Both the position numbers and the translations under genes were made by a program. A stretch of 64,000 nt of DNA from an uncultured Clostridia bacterium (GTDB lineage Bacteria > Bacillota > Clostridia > Christensenellales > Borkfalkiaceae), in contig CANQET010000007.1 of the NCBI GenBank assembly GCA_947595585.1, positions 1 to 64,000 of the forward strand, given 5' to 3'. How positions within the stretch are numbered: the first letter of the stretch is position 1; the number at the start of each line of letters is the position of its first letter. A model generated the notes under the pieces. That model made no database searches and was not told the origin of the DNA. It was given only the letters and a program-made list of their open reading frames with translations. Of the stretch, positions 51,942 to 62,017 are shown piece after piece.

Positions 51942-52089
51942 GTTTGGACTTCGTATTTGCGAACTGCGGATAAGCGGCGCAATACTGTGTCGAACTGCGC
52001 TTTCCTTGGTTGTGTACGCCCAAGTACACTCCCTTCGGAAATGCTCGTTCTCCTTGTCTTGCTTGCTTCTCCGCAGTTTAACGGTACCC

Positions 52090-52640
52090 GTTTTCGTTCC
52101 TCCAAAGCGACCTCATTCCGAGCCCCGTTAGGGGCGAGAGAATCTTAAGATACACTCGCTACGCTACTTCGCCGAACGGCTCGTGCCGTGCTTCGATAAA
52201 CAATAGAAGCCCCGCACGGGGCGGTATGAGGGTTGGACTTCGTATTGGCCTCGCGCGTACCCCCCTCCATTGGAGAACAGACCACACACCCCCTCCATTG
52301 GAGGGGGGTAGGGGGGTGGGCAGAATACGACGGAGCCCATCCCGAGCGCCCCCTTGGCTCCCCTCGTAGGGGAGCTGTCGCGGCGCAGCCGTGACTGAGG
52401 GGTTTTGGAACCCCTTCCCTCGCTAACGCGAGTACTTCCCCTAAAGGGGCAGCAAGGGGGAGGACTGCGTAGGGGCTTTCCTGAAAACGCGGCAAGGGGT
52501 CGGACTGCGTACTTGCCTGTTTTCCGCCCCACCCCCTCGGTCCCCCTCCCACGGAGGGGGTATCGGACTGCGTACTTGCTCCCACGGAGGGGGTAGCGCG
52601 TGGAATGGACTACGGAGGGGGTAGCGTGCGGAATGGACCA
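52090..52640. repeat. Repeat island 4
   Basis: Carries TTAAGATACACTCGCTACGC, the CGTGCCGTGCTTCGATAAAC module with GCACGGGGCGGTATGAGG, CCCCCTCCATTGGAGGGGGG followed by TAGGGGGGTGGG, CCCCCTCCCACGGAGGGGG, and several GGACTGCGTACTTGCC copies. From about 52657 to 52715 a run of TTCTCAATTCTTCATTC repeats follows. The 51942-52728 gap contains no gene. Confidence 0.8.
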
Positions 52641-52728
52641 CGGAGAGGGCATTGCTTCTCCCATTCTCAATTCTCAATTCTTCATTCTTCATTCTTCATT
52701 CTCAATTCTTCATTTTCCCGCAAATCGC

Positions 52729-52757
52729 TTGCATTCCATGCGCGGCTGTGGTATAAT
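52729..52757 (+). promoter_or_regulatory. Promoter of the TM1266-ABC transporter operon
   Basis: TTGCAT, 17-nt spacer, TATAAT; start predicted near 52764, giving a leader of about 104 nt. Confidence 0.8.
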
Positions 52758-52763
52758 TATCTT

Positions 52764-52867
52764 ACCTGAACGGAAAGGCAACTGACCGCAAAGGGCAAAC
52801 CGAGAACCTTGGGCGCCAAGTGCGCTTTACTCCCTTTGTCCTTTTTTGCGGCAAAGGGAGATTTTAT
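52764..52867 (+). promoter_or_regulatory. Structured leader with mutually exclusive SD-masking hairpin
   Basis: CTCCCTTTG (52830-52838) pairs with CAAAGGGAG (52852-52860), which contains the SD of the next gene. The same CCCTTTG can instead pair with an upstream CAAAGGG (52789-52795), which would free the SD. Between them lies a small hairpin CCGAG-AAC-CTTGG (52800-52812) preceded by GGGCAAA. Two competing partners for one strand is a riboswitch-type expression platform. GGGCAAACC vaguely recalls cyclic-di-GMP-I aptamers but the second half does not fit. Confidence 0.5.
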
Positions 52868-53167
52868 ATGGAAAAGAACATGCTAAACGAAGACGGCGCC
52901 ACCTACGTTTCCCCCGCCGGGGAGACGAAGCGCCTCGCCGTGCTCTCCGTCATCGTAGAGGACTTGGCGCGTGCGGCCGAAGTCAACGCCCTGCTCTCGG
53001 CATACGGGCAATACGTCGTCGGACGGATGGGGATCCCCTACCGCACACGGGGCATCTCGGTCATCTGCGTCGTGCTCGACGCCCCGCCCGCCGCGGTCAA
53101 CGCGCTCACGGGAAAACTCGGGGCGCTCGGCGGCGTTACGGCCAAAACGCTCTTCGGAAAAATCTGA
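52868..53167 (+). CDS. TM1266-type iron-only hydrogenase system regulator (ACT-like)
   Basis: 99 residues from the ATG at 52868. RLAVLSVIVEDLARAAEVN, GQYVVGRMGIPYRTRGISV and LTGKLGALGGVTAKTLF match the NikR-C/ACT-like family represented by TM1266, usually linked to [FeFe] hydrogenase genes. Here the hydrogenase lies 3.4 kb downstream. Presumed ligand-binding regulator; lacks a DNA-binding domain of its own. Confidence 0.87.
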   Translation: MEKNMLNEDGATYVSPAGETKRLAVLSVIVEDLARAAEVNALLSAYGQYVVGRMGIPYRTRGISVICVVLDAPPAAVNALTGKLGALGGVTAKTLFGKI

Positions 53168-53205
53168 AAAAAATCAAAATAATCGACTACAGGAGGTCAC
53201 TTATC

Positions 53206-54267
53206 ATGAAAAAGACACCCATCATCCTTCTCGCCGCCGTATGCGGCACCGCCATGCTCTTTGCGGGCGCTTGTGGCGACAAGACGCCTTCTCCCGCCCC
53301 CGGCGGCCCGTGTTTCGACATCGCAGGCAGCCTTCAGGAACTCTACGGGGAGGGCGGCTATCCGCAGGCCGTGCTCGTTGCGAAGACTTCCGTCATCCAA
53401 GATGATCCCGCCGCCGTCGCCGCCATGATCTCGTATATGGACGGCGCAGAGGACTATCTCGCCTCCGCCGATCCCGCCGCCGTCGTCTCGGGCCTTTCGG
53501 GCTGCTACGCGGATGGCCTCACGCCGTCGCTCAACGCCAAAAACCTCACCAAAGAGGTCATCGCGAACTGCTCCGTGAAGTTCACCGCCGCAAAGGACGC
53601 AAAGGAGACGGTAGACGCCTTCCTGCAAAAGCTCATCGCCGTGGATGCGAGCTTCACTTCGGCCGCGGATGAAGCCTTCTACTACGAGGGCGGCGCGGAA
53701 GCGGGCACGATCGCGGGCAGCTACGCGGTCTACGCGCCCGACGGCGCTCCCGCCCTTGCGCTCTCCTACGCCGTATCGCAAACGGAGGGGGATGTATTCG
53801 ATTATCACGTCGTCGCGGCGAATACGATCGCGGCGCAGGTGACGGGGGAAGCGCCCAAGGCAGACTTCTGCGTCCTGCCCGTCAACGCCGCTGCGAAGCT
53901 CCTCGGCAAGGGGACGAACTACAAGATGCTCGGCGTCGTCACCAACGGCAACATGTACTTCATCCGCTCGCACAACGACCTCGGCAACATCACCAAAGAG
54001 CATCTTTCCGACCTCAAGGGGATGACGGTCGGCGTCGTCCAGCTCAACAACGTCCCCGGGCTCACCCTGCAGGCGGTCTTGCAAGAGGCGGGCGTCGCCT
54101 ATCAGATCGTCGACAGCAACGCTGCGCCTTCCGCGGACAAAGTCAACCTCGTTGCCTTCGCCGACGCCTCGACCGTAGGCCCCGCCGCGGGGTGTGATTA
54201 CTACCTCTGCCCCGAACCCGCTGCGACCGCCAAAGTGACGGCGTTCAAAGCCCAACAATCCAAGTGA
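53206..54267 (+). CDS. ABC transporter substrate-binding lipoprotein (NMT1/TauA-like)
   Basis: 353 residues with SD AGGAGG. Signal peptide MKKTPIILLAAVCG with lipobox AGAC. The mature part has the two-lobe periplasmic binding fold of the NMT1/SsuA/TauA type: FCVLPVNAAAKLL, then LSDLKGMTVGVVQLNNVPG and LTLQAVLQEAGV. The ligand is unknown; relatives bind thiamine precursors, sulfonates or similar small organics. Overlaps the permease start (GTGA). Confidence 0.83.
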   Translation: MKKTPIILLAAVCGTAMLFAGACGDKTPSPAPGGPCFDIAGSLQELYGEGGYPQAVLVAKTSVIQDDPAAVAAMISYMDGAEDYLASADPAAVVSGLSGCYADGLTPSLNAKNLTKEVIANCSVKFTAAKDAKETVDAFLQKLIAVDASFTSAADEAFYYEGGAEAGTIAGSYAVYAPDGAPALALSYAVSQTEGDVFDYHVVAANTIAAQVTGEAPKADFCVLPVNAAAKLLGKGTNYKMLGVVTNGNMYFIRSHNDLGNITKEHLSDLKGMTVGVVQLNNVPGLTLQAVLQEAGVAYQIVDSNAAPSADKVNLVAFADASTVGPAAGCDYYLCPEPAATAKVTAFKAQQSK

Positions 54268-55007
54268 AGAAGAACCTCATCTTTTCCGCCCTCGCGATCG
54301 TCGCGATGTGGCTCATATGGATCGCGGCGTATTTCATCGTACGCAACGATTACCTTCTGCCCTCCTTTTGGGCGACGTGCAGGGAGCTCGGTCGGCAGCT
54401 TATAAGCGCCGCCTTTTGGCGTGCTTTCGGGGGGACGCTCCTGCGCACGTTTGCGGCCTTTGCCGCCGCGCTCGTGCTCGCGGTCGCGCTCGCCTCGTGC
54501 AGCGTGCTCTCGGATGCCGTCCGCGCCTTCTTTGCGCCCATCGTCTCCGTCCTGCGCACGGTCCCTACCATGGCCGTCATCCTCATCCTGCTTTTGTGGA
54601 CGTCGCATGCCGTAGCGCCCGTGCTCGTCTCCCTGCTCGTGCTCTTTCCCGCGCTCTATGCGGCCATGCTCGCGGCGCTCGACGAGGCAAAGGAGAATTA
54701 CGGCGCCCTGTGCCGTGCCTTCAAAGTGGGCGTTTCGCGGAAGATCTTCAAGCTCTATCTTCCCGCCGCGGCGCCGCCCGTCCTCGCGCAGGCGGGTTCC
54801 ATCCTCTCGATGGGGCTCAAGATCACCGTCTCGGGGGAAGTGCTCGCCCAGACCTTCCACAGCCTCGGCGGCGCCATGCAAGACGCCCAGCTCGGCCTCG
54901 AGATCCCGCGGCTCTTCGCGCTCACCCTGCTCGTCGTGTTGCTCGGATTTTTGCTCGAGGGGGGGTGCCTTCTGCTTTCAAAATGTATCGTGAGGTGGCG
55001 GGAATGA
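54264..55007 (+). CDS. ABC transporter permease (SsuC/TauC-like)
   Basis: 247 residues from a GTG start overlapping the previous stop. Six helices; EAA loop for contact with the ATPase in LCRAFKVGVSRKIFKLYLPAA (about residues 150-170). BPD-type permease of the nitrate/sulfonate/taurine group. Confidence 0.88.
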   Translation: MKKNLIFSALAIVAMWLIWIAAYFIVRNDYLLPSFWATCRELGRQLISAAFWRAFGGTLLRTFAAFAAALVLAVALASCSVLSDAVRAFFAPIVSVLRTVPTMAVILILLLWTSHAVAPVLVSLLVLFPALYAAMLAALDEAKENYGALCRAFKVGVSRKIFKLYLPAAAPPVLAQAGSILSMGLKITVSGEVLAQTFHSLGGAMQDAQLGLEIPRLFALTLLVVLLGFLLEGGCLLLSKCIVRWRE

Positions 55008-55681
55008 AGCTGTGCGGCATCAAAAAGACCTATGGCGATCGCATCACCCTCGCCCTGCCCGATCTCGAATTGGAAGCGGGGAAGATAACCGCCGTCCTCG
55101 GCGAGAGCGGCGCCGGGAAGACGACGCTGCTCAACATCGTCTCCGGGATGACTTCCCACGAAGGAACAGTCGAAGGTGCGGGCAGGACTTCTTACCTCTT
55201 TCAAGACCCCATGCTCCTGCCCCATCTCACGGTAGAGGGAAACCTGAGGTTTGTGCTCGAAAAGGGGACATGGGGTGAGATTTCTGCGATGCTCGCACGC
55301 GTCGGCCTTGCGGGAAGAGAGGCCTCCCGCCCCCGTGAACTCTCGGGGGGAGAGCGGCAGCGCGTCGCCCTCGCCCGTGCCTTTCTCTATCCGCATGATA
55401 CCCTTCTCATGGATGAGCCCTTCTCCTCGCTCGGGCTCTCCCTCAAAAAGTCCCTCCTTTCCCTCACGCGGGAGCTTTGGCGGGAACGGCGGCAGACGGT
55501 GCTCTTCGTCACCCACGATGTGCGGGAAGCGCTCTGCCTCGCCCACCGTGCGATCGTACTGCGCCGCGGTACGCTCTGCGGCGACTTCAACCTCGGGGAG
55601 GGGGAGCGAGATTTCTTCGCTCCGCAGCCCATGGAGGAAGCTCTTTACCTCGCCCTCACGCAGGACGGCCCCGCCGAATGA
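55004..55681 (+). CDS. ABC transporter ATP-binding protein (SsuB/TauB-like)
   Basis: 225 residues. Walker A GESGAGKTT, Q-loop LFQDPMLLPHLTV, signature LSGGERQRVALARAF, Walker B LLMDEPFSSL, H-loop VTHDVREAL. Coupled to the permease by an ATGA overlap. Completes the importer. Confidence 0.93.
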   Translation: MKLCGIKKTYGDRITLALPDLELEAGKITAVLGESGAGKTTLLNIVSGMTSHEGTVEGAGRTSYLFQDPMLLPHLTVEGNLRFVLEKGTWGEISAMLARVGLAGREASRPRELSGGERQRVALARAFLYPHDTLLMDEPFSSLGLSLKKSLLSLTRELWRERRQTVLFVTHDVREALCLAHRAIVLRRGTLCGDFNLGEGERDFFAPQPMEEALYLALTQDGPAE

Positions 55682-55738
55682 CGGAGCCGCCCTTTTTTCA
55701 AAATTCGAGGAAAGCAAAAATTTTTTTCACAACACATC

Positions 55739-55767
55739 TTGACAATTCTTCTTCTTACCTATATAAT
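55739..55767 (+). promoter_or_regulatory. Promoter of the phosphotransferase-hydrogenase operon
   Basis: TTGACA, 17-nt spacer, TATAAT: perfect consensus, 24 nt before the next start. Confidence 0.88.
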
Positions 55768-55791
55768 GGGAGAAACACGAAGGGGGAGCGC

Positions 55792-56529
55792 ATGGAGATC
55801 ATCGCAAGAAGAAATCATAAGCTCATCTATCGCGATGGCGATACGCTCGTCAAGCGCTTTGATGAGAGCTATGCCCGTTCGGAGATCCTGAACGAAGCGA
55901 TCAACCAGGTCCGCATGGCCGAAGCGGGGCTCAACGTGCCGCGGATCCACGCGGTCACGGTCATCGACGGCGGATCGGCGATCGTCATGGATTTCGTCGA
56001 GGGGAAGACCTTTTGGGAGCTCTTCTGCGCTGAGCCCGAAAACCAAGCGGAGCTCATGCGCCGCTTCGTGGGCATCCAGCGGGACATCCATTCCCGCAAG
56101 CATCTGCTTCTCACCAAATACGTCGATAAGCTCAAGCGCAAGATCCTCTCCTCCGACCTCGACGCCTCCACGCGCTACGATCTCTCGATGCGGCTCGACG
56201 CCATGCGGCCGCATACGCACGTCCTCCACGGCGACTTCATCCCGAGCAACGTGCTCATCACCCCGAGCGGCGTCCCCTGCATCCTCGATTGCTCCCACGC
56301 GAGCCAAGGCAATGCGACGGCCGACGCCGTAAAGAGCTATCTGCTCTTCCGCATGGAGGGGCTCGACGACTTCGCCGAGGCCTATATCGCCGAATTCTGC
56401 CTTCAGGCCAACGTGACGCGGGCGTACGTCAACGAATGGATCCCGCTCATCGCCGCGGCACAGCTCGTCCGCACGGAAGACGGGAAGCGGCGGGAAATGC
56501 TGCTCGCATGGACGACGGAGGAGTACTGA
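55792..56529 (+). CDS. Kinase-fold phosphotransferase (APH/LPS-kinase-like)
   Basis: 245 residues from the ATG at 55792 (AGGGGGAG). Gly-poor N-lobe with YRDGDTLVKRF, hinge MDFVEGKTFWELF, catalytic loop HGDFIPSNVLI and metal Asp in ILDCSHAS. A small phosphotransferase of unknown substrate; in related genomes it tends to precede this hydrogenase. Stop overlaps the hydrogenase start (TGATG). Confidence 0.78.
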   Translation: MEIIARRNHKLIYRDGDTLVKRFDESYARSEILNEAINQVRMAEAGLNVPRIHAVTVIDGGSAIVMDFVEGKTFWELFCAEPENQAELMRRFVGIQRDIHSRKHLLLTKYVDKLKRKILSSDLDASTRYDLSMRLDAMRPHTHVLHGDFIPSNVLITPSGVPCILDCSHASQGNATADAVKSYLLFRMEGLDDFAEAYIAEFCLQANVTRAYVNEWIPLIAAAQLVRTEDGKRREMLLAWTTEEY

Positions 56530-57938
56530 TGCATAAATTTGATACCAAGGTCCAACTGCTTAAATATAAGGTCCTCCGCGAGGTCGCCCGCCTCTCTTGG
56601 GAAGACGACCTGCTCGAGAACGTCACCGAGATCCCCAAGATCATCGTCCCCGGGAAAGTGCCGACGATGCGCTGCTGCGTCTACAAGGAACGCGCCATCC
56701 TCTCCGAGCGCGTAAAGCTCGCCATCGGCGGCAACAAACACAACAAAAAAGTCATTGAGGTCATCGATATCGCCTGTGAAGACTGCCCTGCGGGGGGATA
56801 CGAGGTCACGAGCGCCTGCCGCGGATGCCTTGCGCATCGCTGCGAGGAGGCGTGCAAAAAAGGCGCCATCTCCTTCGACCGCACGCAGAAGGCCTATATC
56901 GATAAGACCAAGTGTGTCGAATGCGGCGCCTGCGCCAAGGCCTGCCCCTACAGCGCGATCTTTAACTTCAAGCGCCCCTGCGAGCAGAGCTGCAAGGTGA
57001 AGGCCATCTCCGTCGGCAAGGAGAAGGAGGCGGTCATCGATCACGAGAAGTGCACCGCATGCGGCGCCTGCGTCGATGCATGCCCGTTCGGAGCGGTCAC
57101 CGACCGCAGCTATATCCTCGACGTCATCGACCTCATCCTCAAGGCGGAGCGGGGCGGCGGCAAGGTCTATGCCCTCATCGCCCCCGCCATCGCAGGGCAA
57201 TTCGCCTATGCTTCGCTCGGGCAGATCGTGAGCGCCATGCGCGCCTTGGGCTTTTGCGGGGTCGTCGAAGTCGCCCGCGGCGCCGACCGCGTCGCATGGG
57301 AGGAGGCCAAGGAGCTCCAAGAAAAGGGGAAGCTCATCTCCTCCTGCTGCCCCGCCTTCGTCACCTACGTCGAGAAGAACTTCCCGCAGCTCACCACCTA
57401 TATCTCCCGCAATCTCTCCCCCGCGGGGACCATCGCGCGGGAGATCAAAGCGCGGGAGCCTTCGGCAAGGACCGTCTTCATCGGCCCCTGCACGGCCAAG
57501 AAGGCCGAGTTCCAGCGCCCCGAATACAAGGGGCTTATCGACAGCGTGCTCACCTTCGAAGAGCTGCAGGCCCTCATCGACAGCCGCGGGATCGAGGTCG
57601 AGGACCTTGCCCCCACGGAGCTTGCGGATGCCTCGCCCTACGGAAGGCGGTTCGCGCGTTCGGGCGGGGTCGCCGAAGCCGTCTCGGCCGCCCTCAAGGA
57701 GCAGAAAAGCGATCTCGTGCTCGACGCCGCCGTCTGCAGCGGCATCGAGGAGTGCAGGCAGGCCCTTTTGCGCATGTCCAAGGGCGCATTGCCCCAGAAT
57801 TTCATCGAGGGCATGGCGTGCGTCGGCGGATGCGTCGGCGGGGCGGGTTGTCTTCGCCACGGGGCGGCGGCGACGGCCGAAGTCGAGCGCTACGGCGCCG
57901 CGGCAGGGGGGACGATTCTTTCGCATACACAAAAATAA
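56529..57938 (+). CDS. [FeFe] hydrogenase, group B type
   Basis: 469 residues. N-terminal Fe-S domain: unusual Cys pairs (RCCVYK, CEDCPAGG, CRGCLAHRCEEAC), then two [4Fe-4S] ferredoxin motifs (CVECGACAKACP and CTACGACVDACP). H-cluster domain: L1 SSCCPAF, L2 GPCTAKKAE (Gly-Pro-Cys instead of the usual Met-Pro-Cys) and L3 EGMACVGGCVGGAGC. This matches the TIGR04105-like group B enzymes, whose role is proton reduction or H2 sensing in fermenters. Maturases HydEFG are not in the window. Confidence 0.9.
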   Translation: MHKFDTKVQLLKYKVLREVARLSWEDDLLENVTEIPKIIVPGKVPTMRCCVYKERAILSERVKLAIGGNKHNKKVIEVIDIACEDCPAGGYEVTSACRGCLAHRCEEACKKGAISFDRTQKAYIDKTKCVECGACAKACPYSAIFNFKRPCEQSCKVKAISVGKEKEAVIDHEKCTACGACVDACPFGAVTDRSYILDVIDLILKAERGGGKVYALIAPAIAGQFAYASLGQIVSAMRALGFCGVVEVARGADRVAWEEAKELQEKGKLISSCCPAFVTYVEKNFPQLTTYISRNLSPAGTIAREIKAREPSARTVFIGPCTAKKAEFQRPEYKGLIDSVLTFEELQALIDSRGIEVEDLAPTELADASPYGRRFARSGGVAEAVSAALKEQKSDLVLDAAVCSGIEECRQALLRMSKGALPQNFIEGMACVGGCVGGAGCLRHGAAATAEVERYGAAAGGTILSHTQK

Positions 57939-57980
57939 ACGACTACAGGTGTGGACGAAATTCCACACAGGGGGTGTATC

Positions 57981-59871
<1,891 letters not shown>

Positions 59872-59903
59872 CGTAAATTTGAAATAATTTAGGTAGGTAC
59901 CCC

Positions 59904-61262
59904 ATGAAACACCTCATCCGTCCCGTGCTCGACCCCAAATTTTACCCCATGATCGCCGCCCTCGAAGACTTCGATGCGGCGGTGCAGAAGGCGCCCTCCT
60001 GCGATGTGACCCTCGTCGTCGAACGCAGCGGCGGCTACAATTCCGTCTATACCTTCCGCGCGTTTCAAGACGGCGTCGACGACGCATGGAACTTTCGGAT
60101 CGCCGAACGCCTCGCAAAAACCCTTCTCTGGGTGTGCGGGGGATACAAGATCGGCGTGTTCGGCAGTCCAAAGATCGCGGAGCACCTCAAAAAGACCTAC
60201 TGCCTTTCGGGGGCAAGGGCCTTCGATGCAGACTTTATGAGCGGCGTCTATGAACGCCCCTTCGAAGTGGAATTATTGGATACGGTCCCCCCCGTAAAGC
60301 GCAGCAACATCAAGGTCGGAGGGCACCTCGAGGGCTGCAGGATCGGCTTCGATGCGGGCGGCAGCGATCGCAAGGTGAGCGCCGTCATCGATGGCAACGT
60401 CGTCTACAGCGAAGAGGTCGTCTGGCACCCCAAGACGGAAGAGGACCCCCATTATCACTACGAGGGCGTGCTCACCGCCATGAAGACGGCGGCCTCCAAG
60501 ATGCCGCGCGTCGATTGCATCGGCGTCTCCTCGGCGGGGGTCTATATCGAGAATAAGATCATGGTCGCCTCTCTCTTTTTGAAGGTGGATAAGGAGAAAT
60601 ACGGGACATTCGTCCGCGATCTCTACCTCAACGTCGCAAAAGAGATGGGGGCACCCATCGAAGTCGCCAACGACGGCGACGTCACCGCGCTTGCGGGGAG
60701 CATGGAACTCGGCGAGGGCAGGGTGCTCGGCATCGCGATGGGGACAAGCGAGGCCGCGGGCTACATCAATGCCGAGGGCGGGCTCAACGGCTGGCTCTCC
60801 GAACTCGCCTTTGCGCCTGTGGACATGCAGCAGGGCGCGATGCAGGATGAATGGAGCGGGGACTACGGCGTCGGCTGCAAGTATTTTTCACAGGATGCCG
60901 TCATCAAGCTTGCCGAGATGGGGGGCTACCGCTTCGATCCCGACCTCACGCCCGCGGAAAAGCTCAAAGTCATCCAGCGCTTTGCCGAAAACAACGATCC
61001 CCTCGCGCTGCAGATTTTCGACGACATCGGCGTCTATCTCGCCTACACCCTGCCCTTCTACGCGAAGTTCTACGAGATCAAGCATGTGCTGCTCCTCGGG
61101 CGGGTGATGAGCGGCAAGGGGGGCAACCGCGTCCTCGCTTCCTGCCAAAAGACGCTTTCCGCCGTCTTCCCCGAGCTCGCCTTCGATATCTCGACGCCCG
61201 ATGAAGCCAACCGCAGAGTGGGGCAGTCGATCGCGGCGGCATCCCTTCCCGAATGCGAATGA
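59904..61262 (+). CDS. ROK/BadF-type sugar kinase with N-terminal extension
   Basis: 452 residues. The ASKHA kinase part begins only near residue 150 (CRIGFDAGGSDRKVSAVIDG), with IGVSSAGVYIENK, VANDGDVTALAGSMEL and GIAMGTSEAAGYIN. The first 145 residues form a separate domain I do not recognise. The position before nagB and nagA suggests N-acetylglucosamine or a related hexosamine as substrate. Confidence 0.78.
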   Translation: MKHLIRPVLDPKFYPMIAALEDFDAAVQKAPSCDVTLVVERSGGYNSVYTFRAFQDGVDDAWNFRIAERLAKTLLWVCGGYKIGVFGSPKIAEHLKKTYCLSGARAFDADFMSGVYERPFEVELLDTVPPVKRSNIKVGGHLEGCRIGFDAGGSDRKVSAVIDGNVVYSEEVVWHPKTEEDPHYHYEGVLTAMKTAASKMPRVDCIGVSSAGVYIENKIMVASLFLKVDKEKYGTFVRDLYLNVAKEMGAPIEVANDGDVTALAGSMELGEGRVLGIAMGTSEAAGYINAEGGLNGWLSELAFAPVDMQQGAMQDEWSGDYGVGCKYFSQDAVIKLAEMGGYRFDPDLTPAEKLKVIQRFAENNDPLALQIFDDIGVYLAYTLPFYAKFYEIKHVLLLGRVMSGKGGNRVLASCQKTLSAVFPELAFDISTPDEANRRVGQSIAAASLPECE

Positions 61263-61278
61263 AAAAAGGAGAAATCGT

Positions 61279-62001
61279 ATGAAGATCATCATCACCAAGG
61301 ACTACGAGACCATGAGCGACGAGGCTTTCCGCGTGATGGCGGACGTCGTAAAACAAAACCCTGCCGCGGTCTTGGGGCTTGCCACGGGCACGACGCCCCT
61401 CGGCCTCTACGCCCGCATGGCAAAGGACCACAGGGAGAACGGCACTTCCTACCGCAATGTGCATACCGTCAACCTCGATGAATACGCGGGGTTGGGCGCG
61501 GAGAGCGACCAAAGCTATGTGTGGTTCATGCGGGAGAATCTCTTCCGCCACCTCGACCTTCCCCTCGGGAATACCAACCTCCCCAACGGGAAAGCCGAGG
61601 ACCTTCTCGCCGAGTGCGCGCGCTACAACGCCCTGCTTTCCGAGATGCAGCAGGATATCCAGCTGCTCGGAATCGGTTCCAACGGCCACATCGCCTTCAA
61701 CGAGCCCGGGACTCCCTTCGGCGCCGAGACGCACGTCGTCGAGCTTGCGGAGAGCACCATCCGCGATAACGCCCGTCTCTTTGCACGCGAGGAAGACGTG
61801 CCCCGCCGTGCGCTTTCGATGGGGCTCAAGAACATCATGCACGCCAAGAAGATCCTCATCCTCGCGAACGGCGCCAACAAGGCCAAGGCCGTCTGCGGTC
61901 TCGTGAAGGGACCCGTCACCGAACAGCTTCCCGCGAGCGTCTTGCAGCTGCACCCCGATTGCGTGCTCATCTGCGACGAAGCCGCGGCATCGCTTCTTTG
62001 A
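61279..62001 (+). CDS. nagB: Glucosamine-6-phosphate deaminase
   Basis: 240 residues. GLATGTTPLGLY, VNLDEYAGL (catalytic Asp) and GIGSNGHIAFNEPG. Converts glucosamine 6-phosphate to fructose 6-phosphate and ammonia. SD AAAAGGAG. Forms the catabolic pair with nagA 16 nt downstream. Confidence 0.96.
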   Translation: MKIIITKDYETMSDEAFRVMADVVKQNPAAVLGLATGTTPLGLYARMAKDHRENGTSYRNVHTVNLDEYAGLGAESDQSYVWFMRENLFRHLDLPLGNTNLPNGKAEDLLAECARYNALLSEMQQDIQLLGIGSNGHIAFNEPGTPFGAETHVVELAESTIRDNARLFAREEDVPRRALSMGLKNIMHAKKILILANGANKAKAVCGLVKGPVTEQLPASVLQLHPDCVLICDEAAASLL

Positions 62002-62017
62002 AAAAGGAGGGGGACCT

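Noticed and set aside
52764-52830. Cyclic-di-GMP-I riboswitch
   Set aside because: GGGCAAACC is suggestive, but the second helix and the GCAAAG/GGU elements of that class are not present in order.
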